A stretch of 34,116 nt of DNA from Candidatus Hydrogenedentota bacterium (lineage in GTDB: Bacteria > Hydrogenedentota > Hydrogenedentia > Hydrogenedentales > JAGMZX01): assembly GCA_018005585.1 (NCBI GenBank), contig JAGMZX010000046.1, positions 4,689 to 38,804 of the forward strand, written 5' to 3'. Numbering within the stretch: position 1 is the first letter of the stretch; every line of letters begins with the position of its first letter. The translations under genes were made by a program, and so were the position numbers. This document shows positions 7,815 through 15,028 of this stretch, in pieces. The notes beneath the pieces are model-generated. The model made no database searches and was not told where the DNA came from. It saw only the letters and a program-made list of their open reading frames with translations.

Positions 7815-9560
7815 ATGAATAGCTGCGACAGGAGGACTTTTCTGAAATGCGCGGGCGCGGCCGCGGCCGCGGCGGGCATGCCGGCGCCAATCCCTGCCGC
7901 CGAAGAGGTTCCCGGCGCCAACCCGGATAATACGGTCCGTGTTCGCGTCGAGGACCAGGGAGATCCCCTGATATCGAGAACCTTCTCCCTCCTGAAAGAC
8001 CGAATCAAACAACGGTGCGATTCCGGCGTCGTCCTGGTAGACGCGGACGCCCGAGTGGTGCTCGCCATTGACGACCGATTGCCCGCCGAGGGTTTCCGTA
8101 TCGGCGAAGCCGGCGCGGCCGTTCGTATCTCCGGCGGCTCTCCAAGAGGCCTGCTGTATGGAACCGGAAAATTCCTGCGGACAAGCCGGTACGACGGAGT
8201 CTTCGAGCCGTCCTCGTGGCGCGGCGCTTCCGCGCCCCGGGGCACGGTCCGCGGTATGTACTTCGCCACGCATTTCCACAACTGGTATGTGCAGGCGCCG
8301 GAGGCGGAAGTTGTCCGCTACATGGAGGATCTCGCGCTCTGGGGCGTGAATGCCGTAATGGCCGTGTTCCCGATGATCAATCTCCAGGGCTGGGACGACC
8401 CTCAGGCGGAACCTGCCATGGCCATGCTGCGCCGGTACGCCAGAACGGCAAAGGAACTCGGGCTCCTGTTTGTCACCGGCCTGGGTAACACGCTCTTCAG
8501 CGGCGCGCCGGACGCCATACGCACGACGCGCCTTCCGGACCCCACCGGCCGCCGGGGCAACAGCGGCCACCCCATCTGCCCGAGCATCCCGGAGGGCCGC
8601 GAATACATCCTCACCAATACGCGCCGTTTGTTCGAGGAACTCTCCGGCGCCGGCCTCGACCTCGTGTGCTACTGGCCCTATGATGAAGGGGGTTGCGCGT
8701 GCGAGAAGTGTATGCCCTGGGGCTGCAACGGTTACCTGAGGCTATCACGCGACCTCACTCATCTCGGACGCGAATATTTCCCCAATCTGAAGACGATCCT
8801 GAGCACGTGGATGTTCGACACCCCGCCCGAGGGCGAGTGGCAGGGCTTGAGCGATGCGCTGGATCGCGGCGAAGACTGGATTGATTACATACTTGCGGAC
8901 GCGCACGAGGATTTTCCCCGCTACCCGCTCGATGCCGGCGTGCCGGGCAACCGCCCCCTGCTCAATTTCCCCGAGGTCAGCATGTGGGGAAATTGGCCCT
9001 GGGGCGGTGTCGGCGCCAATCCTCTGCCCGCCCGTTTCCAGCGCCTGTGGGACCAGGTGAAGCACGTCGTCGAAGGCGGCTTCCCCTATAGCGAAGGCAT
9101 TTACGAGGATATGAACAAGGCCATCGTCGCCCAGTTCTATTGGGACCGCGACCAATCCGCGCGCGCTACGCTCGAAGAGTATATCGGCTACGAGTTCGGT
9201 CCCGGCGTCTGCCAGGATGTGCTCTCACTCATTGACGTTCTGGAAACCTCGGCGGGCCGCTCCTATCAGAAACAGCCTGTGGACGCGGACGAGGCGCGCC
9301 GCGCGCGGCGACTTGCGGAAGACGTGCAGGCGCGCTTGCCCGAATGGGCGCAGAACAACTGGCGATGGGAGATCCTCTATCTGCGGGCGCTTCTGGACCA
9401 CGAACGATTCGCGGGAGGCGGCCTTCACACGCCCGAGGCGGAGACCGCCTTGCTGCGCCTCATCGAACGCTACCACTGCCAACTCGAAACCGACGACCCC
9501 TACCACCATCGCGTGCGCCCTCCTTCGCAACACGCCGTGTCACGAAGGGGAGAAAAGTGA
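7815..9560 (+). CDS. Exported glycoside-hydrolase-like protein (GH20/GH67-type N-domain, TIM barrel)
   Basis: A 581-aa exported protein. The N-terminus MNSCDRRTFLKCAGAAAAAA is a Tat-like signal. Residues about 35-120 form an alpha/beta domain with the pattern 'GFRI ... ISGGSPRGLLYGTGKFLR', typical of the small domain before GH20 and GH67 barrels. The rest looks like a TIM barrel (RGMYFATHFHNWY at about 145; YWPYDEGGCACEKCMPWG at about 290). The CxCxKCxPWG cluster recalls uncharacterised GH-like families such as DUF4838. I cannot name the catalytic acids. The ATG at 7815 has AAGGA upstream. Possible roles are alpha-glucuronidase- or hexosaminidase-like hydrolysis of a polysaccharide. The downstream gene is convergent. 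Confidence 0.75.
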   Translation: MNSCDRRTFLKCAGAAAAAAGMPAPIPAAEEVPGANPDNTVRVRVEDQGDPLISRTFSLLKDRIKQRCDSGVVLVDADARVVLAIDDRLPAEGFRIGEAGAAVRISGGSPRGLLYGTGKFLRTSRYDGVFEPSSWRGASAPRGTVRGMYFATHFHNWYVQAPEAEVVRYMEDLALWGVNAVMAVFPMINLQGWDDPQAEPAMAMLRRYARTAKELGLLFVTGLGNTLFSGAPDAIRTTRLPDPTGRRGNSGHPICPSIPEGREYILTNTRRLFEELSGAGLDLVCYWPYDEGGCACEKCMPWGCNGYLRLSRDLTHLGREYFPNLKTILSTWMFDTPPEGEWQGLSDALDRGEDWIDYILADAHEDFPRYPLDAGVPGNRPLLNFPEVSMWGNWPWGGVGANPLPARFQRLWDQVKHVVEGGFPYSEGIYEDMNKAIVAQFYWDRDQSARATLEEYIGYEFGPGVCQDVLSLIDVLETSAGRSYQKQPVDADEARRARRLAEDVQARLPEWAQNNWRWEILYLRALLDHERFAGGGLHTPEAETALLRLIERYHCQLETDDPYHHRVRPPSQHAVSRRGEK

Positions 9561-9715
9561 GTTCGCACCACGGCGGACTGGGACATGCAAAAGCATGGGC
9601 CGGGAACGCGACGCCGTCTGCTTGCTCAACCTGTCCCGCCGTTTCCCCCGTGACGCATTCCCCATGCTCTGTTCGCCTCACCACGCCCTTCTCTTACACT
9701 CCATGACCCTGTTCT

Positions 9716-12676
9716 TCATTCCTTTCCCAAGCCGGGGCAGAAGCCGTCTTCGGTCGGCGGGTCGGCGTCCGGGCAGGCATAGTAACCGCCGGCATTGTAG
9801 AACTGGAAGAGGCGAAACAGTTCCGTCAAGCCAATGGACCAGTCAGGACCGCCGCTGTAGTCACTGTCATGGGGACAACAAGCCCGGTCATCGCCGGGGC
9901 CGGGCGCGTAACCGTCCTCCGTATCTCCGGATGGGTCCGCACAGTGAAAACCATGAGAGTTGTACAATTGAATAACCCGCAACAATTCGATCAAAAGAAT
10001 CCGGTTGTCATGGTCCCGGTCGGCTGTATGCCATCCGCCCGCGCACGCATCGCCTTCTCCCTCTCCTTCTCCCTCTCCTTCTCCCTCTCCTTCTCCCTCT
10101 TCTTCTCCCTCTCCTTCGCCCGGCAGCGATTCGAGCACGGTTACGGTGCGTTCTGTAGACGCCCAGTTCCCAGCCTCGTCCCGCGCGGTATAACGGAGCG
10201 AATAGGTGCCCGGCGTGCCCGTATCCACGCCGCCAGTGATGCTCACGAAAACGTCATCATCACATGCGTCCCGCGCGGTCGCACCCCACTCGATATAGGG
10301 TGTCCCCTCGTATAGCGTCATGTGCGCGTCACCGAGCAGGGTGATCTCGGGAGGCTCCGTATCCACCACGCGCACAAGCCGGACAGATTCGGCGGCGTTC
10401 CCACTTGCATCCATTGCCGTATACGCGACAACGAATTCCCCCGCATGGCCGGTATCCACGTCGCCCGGTCCGATCGAAGCAACCACTAGCACATCAGGGT
10501 CGCAAGCGTCGACACTCACGGCGCCCGGGTCCACGAATGGTTTGCCACACGAAACCCAGAACTCCGCCCCGCCCAGGAGTTCGATGACTGGCGGTTGCGT
10601 ATCCGCAATGCGTACCAGCCTCTTAACGGGCACAGCCGCGTTGCCGAAGGCATCGACCGCGTCGTAGGTCACCACATATTCGCCCGGAACACCAAGCTCA
10701 ATCGCACCCGTTACCTCGACAGCGACGTCGTCGTCACACTCGTCCGAGGCGACTCCGCCGGGATCATCGAAGAGCGAACCGCATTCTACGTCTATCTCCG
10801 GGGCGCCGATCAGCACGATTTCGGGTGGCGTCCTGTCGACAACCGTAACAAGCCGCACGGCTTCCAGCGCGGCGAAACCGGAACCGTCGGTAACGTTATA
10901 CGTGCGGACATACGCCTCCGGCGTCTGCGTGTCCACCGCATCGCCGCCGTAGATGATGTTGGCCGAAATATCCCCGTCGCAGGCATCGTAAGCCAAGGCG
11001 CCGGGCTCCAGGAACACGCTGCCGCAGGAGACGTCCAGCGTTCCGCTTCCAGCCAGGATTATCACGGGCGGCTGACTGTCCGACACCCGCACCATCCGCG
11101 TGGTTTCGACAAGTTGCCCCTCGTGCTGCAGCGGATTCCCCTCTCCGTCCAAGGCAGTGTACGTCAGCACGTAAGCGCCTGTCTGGGGAGCAACGGCAAT
11201 TTCACCGGTGTTCTGCGTGCTTAAAGGGACAAGCCCCACGTCGAAGGCAAGGACGCCGGGGTCAAGAAACACTTCGCCGCATTCGGCGTCCAGACTCGAC
11301 GGGCCGCGCAATTGAATACACGGTTCGTAAGGCGTAGGCAAACCCCGCAAGGTGGGATAGGTCCGGTCCTCGCGAATCTTCCACACCGAATCGAAATTCC
11401 ATCCCGCCGATTCGAAGGTCGCGCGCCGCTTCATGTCGGCGGTCGATTTTCCCGTGCCACCGCCCGAAGTCGCCATGCCCGAGGTCTCGATGTCCCAGAA
11501 ACAGGCCCGGACCGTACCGTAACTGTGGCCGATAAACCCGCCGAGCGTGCCGCTGCCCGTAACGAGGCCCGTGGAGTAACACCGCGACGCAGGGTCAAGC
11601 ATGGTGATACCGAGGCCGCCGCCCGCCAAGTCCGCGCCGGCCACGGGCCCCGTGGCGAAGCAGTTCTCCGTCAGCGCCTGGTCGTTGTGGCCCACGATTC
11701 CGCCCGTTAACGGTGCGCCAAGGGCTTCAACACTGCCGATGGCGAAGCAGCGCCTGACGACACCAAAATTGCGGCCAACCAACCCACCCGTATTCGCTCC
11801 GTCCGATACGTTGCGAACCGCAACGGCCGTCCAACATCCGGAGACCTCGCCCCAATTCGTGCCGGCCAGCCCGCCCACATTGCCTGTGCCCGTGACTTTG
11901 CCCGCGGCAAAGCAATCGGTCACCGAGTGCACCGTGTGCCCGATCAGACCGCCGGCGGAAATGAGGCCGGTTACGTCCGCCCAAGCGCCGCACGTGCTGA
12001 AATGAATGTTGTCTCTAGCATTGCCGGCGAGTCCCCCCGTGCCATTCCGTCCCTGGACGCTGCCGATGGCCATGCAATAGACGACATGTCCGCTCCCTTC
12101 CGACCAGCCCACGAGCCCCCCTGTATAGTCGCCCCCCGCCACGCGCATGTTCACCTCGCAAAACGCCGTCATTCCCCCGCGGTGCCCCCCTGCAAGACCG
12201 CCTGCACAACCTGCTTGCGCGTCCAACGTGCCAGAAACGAAACATCCGGTCACGGCGCCCCCGTTGTTGAATCCCACGAGTCCGCCTACCCAGCTTCGAC
12301 CGTGGATACTGACGCCTTCGAGACGCAGCAGACTTATCCGGCCCGCGGCGCCCAGTCCTGCAAACAAGCCTACGTAATCTTCCTCCGGACGATTGATGGT
12401 CAACCCAGTGATTACGTGACCCCTGCCATCAAAGCTTCCTTGGAACCCTGCGGAGGCATCGGCGGCCGCATACGCGCCAATCGGGTCGAAACCCTCTCCC
12501 CCGTTCCACGCAGCCGTATTCGATGCGTCAATATTCTGCGTCAGCGTATAGTGACCGTCGAGCGGATACGCCGAATCGGTCCCGATCAATGCGAGTTGCT
12601 CGACACTGTTAATCTCGATGCCGTCTCCAACTCCGACAGCCGCCGCGAGACCAACAATCCACACCGCCGCGAACAT
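9716..12676 (-). CDS. Large secreted GLUG-repeat / Ig-like protein with Glu-Gly linker and EF-hand-like C-terminus
   Basis: A 986-aa surface or secreted protein. After a short signal-like segment (about 1-18), residues ~20-455 form repeated beta-solenoid GLUG units (patterns such as 'GGLVGxN.G.VxxCFaxG'). Residues ~460-855 hold five copies of a ~75-aa Ig-like HYR/DUF5011 domain, most starting 'PPxIxLxG' with 'Cg..f.dPG' and 'Y..TDGsG/DasGN'. A (GE)n linker (about 855-877) then precedes a 109-aa Cys-rich tail with two EF-hand/dockerin-like repeats containing ELLRVIQLYN and ELFRLFQFYN. The ATG at 12676 has GAGGAG upstream, and an upstream in-frame start lacks a signal. Likely an adhesin or cell-surface structural protein; the tail could bind calcium or anchor to the envelope. 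Confidence 0.85.
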   Translation of the reverse strand: MFAAVWIVGLAAAVGVGDGIEINSVEQLALIGTDSAYPLDGHYTLTQNIDASNTAAWNGGEGFDPIGAYAAADASAGFQGSFDGRGHVITGLTINRPEEDYVGLFAGLGAAGRISLLRLEGVSIHGRSWVGGLVGFNNGGAVTGCFVSGTLDAQAGCAGGLAGGHRGGMTAFCEVNMRVAGGDYTGGLVGWSEGSGHVVYCMAIGSVQGRNGTGGLAGNARDNIHFSTCGAWADVTGLISAGGLIGHTVHSVTDCFAAGKVTGTGNVGGLAGTNWGEVSGCWTAVAVRNVSDGANTGGLVGRNFGVVRRCFAIGSVEALGAPLTGGIVGHNDQALTENCFATGPVAGADLAGGGLGITMLDPASRCYSTGLVTGSGTLGGFIGHSYGTVRACFWDIETSGMATSGGGTGKSTADMKRRATFESAGWNFDSVWKIREDRTYPTLRGLPTPYEPCIQLRGPSSLDAECGEVFLDPGVLAFDVGLVPLSTQNTGEIAVAPQTGAYVLTYTALDGEGNPLQHEGQLVETTRMVRVSDSQPPVIILAGSGTLDVSCGSVFLEPGALAYDACDGDISANIIYGGDAVDTQTPEAYVRTYNVTDGSGFAALEAVRLVTVVDRTPPEIVLIGAPEIDVECGSLFDDPGGVASDECDDDVAVEVTGAIELGVPGEYVVTYDAVDAFGNAAVPVKRLVRIADTQPPVIELLGGAEFWVSCGKPFVDPGAVSVDACDPDVLVVASIGPGDVDTGHAGEFVVAYTAMDASGNAAESVRLVRVVDTEPPEITLLGDAHMTLYEGTPYIEWGATARDACDDDVFVSITGGVDTGTPGTYSLRYTARDEAGNWASTERTVTVLESLPGEGEGEEEGEGEGEGEGEGEGEGDACAGGWHTADRDHDNRILLIELLRVIQLYNSHGFHCADPSGDTEDGYAPGPGDDRACCPHDSDYSGGPDWSIGLTELFRLFQFYNAGGYYACPDADPPTEDGFCPGLGKE
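10053..10120. repeat. Low-complexity CTCCTTCTCCCT tract coding a (Glu-Gly)n linker
   Basis: About 68 bases of pyrimidine-rich, roughly 12-base units on the + strand. On the coding (minus) strand they read alternating GAG/GAA and GGx codons. Slippage could change the linker length between strains. Confidence 0.85.
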
Positions 12677-12916
12677 GGCCGTATTCTCCTCGCGTTGCAG
12701 CCGCGAACGGCAGGAGGAAGCGCTGCCTGCGCACTCCGCTGACTCTGAGCCGCGCCTGCCAGCCGAGACCACTGCCGACAAAGTCTAGTATACCCTCGAA
12801 GATAGCCATCCGCACGTCCTGTTGCCATGCTGTCTTCCCAGCGTCTCGCATTTCCGGTGCCGAAGCTGACACAATACAACCACATTCTGAAACTCCGTGG
12901 CGGAAAGGACAGGGTC

Positions 12917-14341
12917 ATGCGATACCTTCTCGGAACGCTTCTGGTCTTCCTGTTGTTTGCAGCGGCTACGTCAGCGCAGGAAACGCCGCGGCCGGACCCG
13001 CTACTTGCCGGGTTTGCGGCCGCGGACATCACGCCGCCGCTCGGCTTGCGCATGAGCGGTTATTTCAGCGAGCGGCTGGCCACAGCCATAAAGGACCCGC
13101 TGTACGCGAAGGTCATGGCGCTGCGCCAAGGCGACACTACCGCCGTTGTGGTCTGTTGCGACCTGCTCGACATGGACGCCGCCCTGACCCGCGACGTGCG
13201 CGCACGCGCCGAGGCAGAACTGGGCATCCCCGCCGGTCACGTCGTGCTTACCGCAACGCACACCCACACCGGGCCCCTCTACGGCGATGTGCAGCGTTTC
13301 TTCCTGGACGACCCGAACACGCCGCCGGACCCCGTCATGGAACAAACGGCCGTCTATGAGACAGACTTGCGGGACCGGATCGTTGCCGCCATCGGGGAGG
13401 CTATCGCCGGGGCGCAGCCCGTGCAAATGCGCCGGGGCGCCGGCCAGATTGAAGGCATTGCATTCAACCGCCGCTTCTACATGAAAGACGGGACCGTCCG
13501 CTTCAATCCGGGCAAGTTGAACCCCGAGATCGTGCGGGTCGCCGGGCCGACAGACCTGGAAGTCGGCGTGATTGCGTTCGGGGACGGGCAGGGCGCGCCG
13601 AAGGCGCTGTTCACCTCCTTCGCGCTGCACCTGGACACGACCGGCGGCACGGAGTACTCGGCGGACTATCCGGGGTATCTGCAGCGGGCCCTGCGCGAAC
13701 ATTTCGGCCCTGACCTCCTCTCTATTTTCGGCACAGGCACGTGCGGCGACATCAATCACGTCGATGTAAGCCACAATGAGCCGCAGAAGGGCCTGAGCGA
13801 GCCGGAACGTATCGGCACGGCGCTGGCCGGGGCCGTGGTCGCGGCGGAGCCGGGCCTGGCCGACACGCCGCAGCCGCAACTCGGCATCGCGCGCATCGTC
13901 GTCGAAGCCCCGAAACGGCCCTGGACCGAAGAGGAACTGGCCGCCGCCCGCGAGACTGTCAGGCACCTGAGCGAAGGCAAGACGCCGTTCCTGGATGACG
14001 TGCATGCGCGCCGGGTAGTACATGTCGCGACCGCGCCCGGCGACACCATCCCCCTCGACGTGCAGGTGCTTCGCCTCAGCGAGGACGCCGCTATCGTCTT
14101 CCTGCCGGGCGAAGTCTTTGTCGAGTTGGGGCTCCATATCAAGCGGTCGTCGCCCTTCGCCACCACGCTTGTGGTCGAGTTGGCAAACTCTTATCCTTCG
14201 TACATCCCCACGGCGCAGGGGTTCGCCGAAGGCAGCTACGAGACCGTCAGCGCGCGTGTTCCCCCCGGCTGGGGCGAAGAGATGGCGGAGGCCGCCCGGC
14301 GGCTGCTATATCAATTGAAGTACCCCGCGCCGGCGCAGTAA
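12917..14341 (+). CDS. Secreted neutral/alkaline ceramidase-like amidohydrolase
   Basis: A 474-aa protein with an N-terminal signal peptide (MRYLLGTLLVFLLFAAATSA, then Q21). It resembles the catalytic N-domain of neutral/alkaline non-lysosomal ceramidase, a Zn-dependent enzyme cleaving N-acyl-sphingosines. Characteristic patterns are 'AGFAAADITPPLG' (31-43), the zinc-type THTHTGP (114-120), 'SADYPG' in the middle, and GTGTCGDINH, which replaces the family's usual 'GDVSPN'-like block. At 474 aa it is shorter than full-length ceramidases, like many bacterial relatives of unknown substrate. The ATG at 12917 follows an AAAGGACAGGG purine stretch. The bacilliredoxin gene starts 29 bases downstream. 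Confidence 0.82.
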   Translation: MRYLLGTLLVFLLFAAATSAQETPRPDPLLAGFAAADITPPLGLRMSGYFSERLATAIKDPLYAKVMALRQGDTTAVVVCCDLLDMDAALTRDVRARAEAELGIPAGHVVLTATHTHTGPLYGDVQRFFLDDPNTPPDPVMEQTAVYETDLRDRIVAAIGEAIAGAQPVQMRRGAGQIEGIAFNRRFYMKDGTVRFNPGKLNPEIVRVAGPTDLEVGVIAFGDGQGAPKALFTSFALHLDTTGGTEYSADYPGYLQRALREHFGPDLLSIFGTGTCGDINHVDVSHNEPQKGLSEPERIGTALAGAVVAAEPGLADTPQPQLGIARIVVEAPKRPWTEEELAAARETVRHLSEGKTPFLDDVHARRVVHVATAPGDTIPLDVQVLRLSEDAAIVFLPGEVFVELGLHIKRSSPFATTLVVELANSYPSYIPTAQGFAEGSYETVSARVPPGWGEEMAEAARRLLYQLKYPAPAQ

Positions 14342-14370
14342 GGCGGCACCACCACCGTGAGGTGCAGGTC

Positions 14371-14787
14371 ATGGCGTGGCTGCGCAGTTGGATCTACGGC
14401 GTGTTTTGCCGCGCGGGCGGCACAACCTTGGAGACCCTGAACGTGATGGAAATAACGACCCTGGAAGCATTGCGGGCGGCTTTGGAGAAGACGGGCTCCG
14501 GCGTGGCCGCGATTTTCAAGCACAGCACACGCTGTCCCATTTCCGCCGCCGCGTACCGTGAGGTAACCGCGTACCTGGAGAAAGCCGGACCCGACGCCCC
14601 GCCGTTCTATCTGGTCAAGGTTATCGAGTCCCGCCCGGTTTCTAACGAGGCCGCCGCACGCCTGGGAGTTGCCCATCAGTCCCCGCAAGTCATCCTGCTG
14701 AGTGGCGGACAGCCGTACTGGAATGCATCCCATGGCGGGATTACCGCCGCCGCGATTTCCGGAGCGGTCGATAAGTTAAGACATTGA
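14371..14787 (+). CDS. ytxJ: Monothiol bacilliredoxin BrxC/YtxJ family
   Basis: A 138-aa thioredoxin-fold protein of the BrxC/YtxJ family, which in Firmicutes and Bacteroidota reduces bacillithiol-mixed disulfides. The hallmark is FKHSTRCPIS (49-58), with Cys55 as the single active cysteine, followed by ESRPVSN and the cis-Pro loop HQSPQVILL. Later WNASHGGIT matches the conserved 'W..SH..IT' of the family. Start choice: the ATG at 14371 follows GAGGTGCAG and gives an N-terminal extension such as many Bacteroidota homologues have; an ATG at 14446 (or GTG at 14443) with GGAG upstream would give the ~113-aa core. It lies 29 bases after the ceramidase-like gene and is probably co-transcribed. The presence of this family hints that the organism makes bacillithiol. 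Confidence 0.85.
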   Translation: MAWLRSWIYGVFCRAGGTTLETLNVMEITTLEALRAALEKTGSGVAAIFKHSTRCPISAAAYREVTAYLEKAGPDAPPFYLVKVIESRPVSNEAAARLGVAHQSPQVILLSGGQPYWNASHGGITAAAISGAVDKLRH

Positions 14788-14820
14788 TTTCATTAGACTT
14801 ACAGATATTGCCGCAGAGAC

Positions 14821-14848
14821 TTGCATTTTCAAGAGAATATGGTACAAT
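14821..14848 (+). promoter_or_regulatory. Extended -10 promoter for the RNA candidate
   Basis: TTGCAT (14821-14826), 16-base spacer, TACAAT (14843-14848) with TG at 14840-14841 (extended -10). The region just upstream is unusually AT-rich for this window. No protein-coding gene follows on this strand before the convergent gene end at 15029. Confidence 0.5.
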
Positions 14849-14854
14849 ATGGGT

Positions 14855-15016
14855 GAGCACAGGCTTCGGCCCCCGACAGTTGAGGTGAACACACACTCAT
14901 AGACGATCATTCTCCAACCCCTCGTTCATACTGCCTTTCATCTCTCTGTGCCTCCTGTCGGGGGCATCTTCTTTTTTGAGGCTGGTTGGAGGACAGTTCG
15001 GCGTCTCGTTACGCCG
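14855..15016 (+). ncRNA. Candidate structured small RNA with two crossing stems
   Basis: Downstream of the promoter at 14821-14848 the sequence holds several complementary segments. Stem A pairs GCCCCCGACAG (14869-14879) with CTGTCGGGGGC (14955-14965), extended by GAGG/CCTC (14882-14885 with 14951-14954). Stem A is followed by ATCTTCTTTTTT. Stem B pairs CTCCAACC plus CCTC (14912-14923) with GAGG, a two-base bulge, and GGTTGGAG (14978-14991). The order A-B-A'-B' means a pseudoknot, or two mutually exclusive folds. A GGC-TTCG-GCC mini-hairpin (14862-14871) overlaps stem A. The 3' end could be the T-run at 14977 or the hairpin at 14999-15016. No good ORF explains the region. I do not match it to SRP RNA (no GGAAG loop), tmRNA or a known riboswitch. 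Confidence 0.45.
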
Positions 15017-15020
15017 TTTT
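14999..15020 (+). terminator. Hairpin CGGCGT-CTCGTT-ACGCCG followed by TTTT
   Basis: Six-base perfect GC-rich stem, six-base loop, then TTTTCC. It could end the small-RNA transcript on the + strand. The stem also lies just past the stop of the leftward lipoprotein gene, but no T-run follows on that strand. Confidence 0.4.
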
Positions 15021-15028
15021 CCTGGTCC

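Noticed and set aside
14855-14977. SRP 4.5S RNA or 6S RNA identity for the RNA candidate
   Set aside because: The GGGGGC ends recall 4.5S RNA, but the GGAAG-type loop is absent. The element is also short for 6S RNA and has a crossing stem that 6S lacks.
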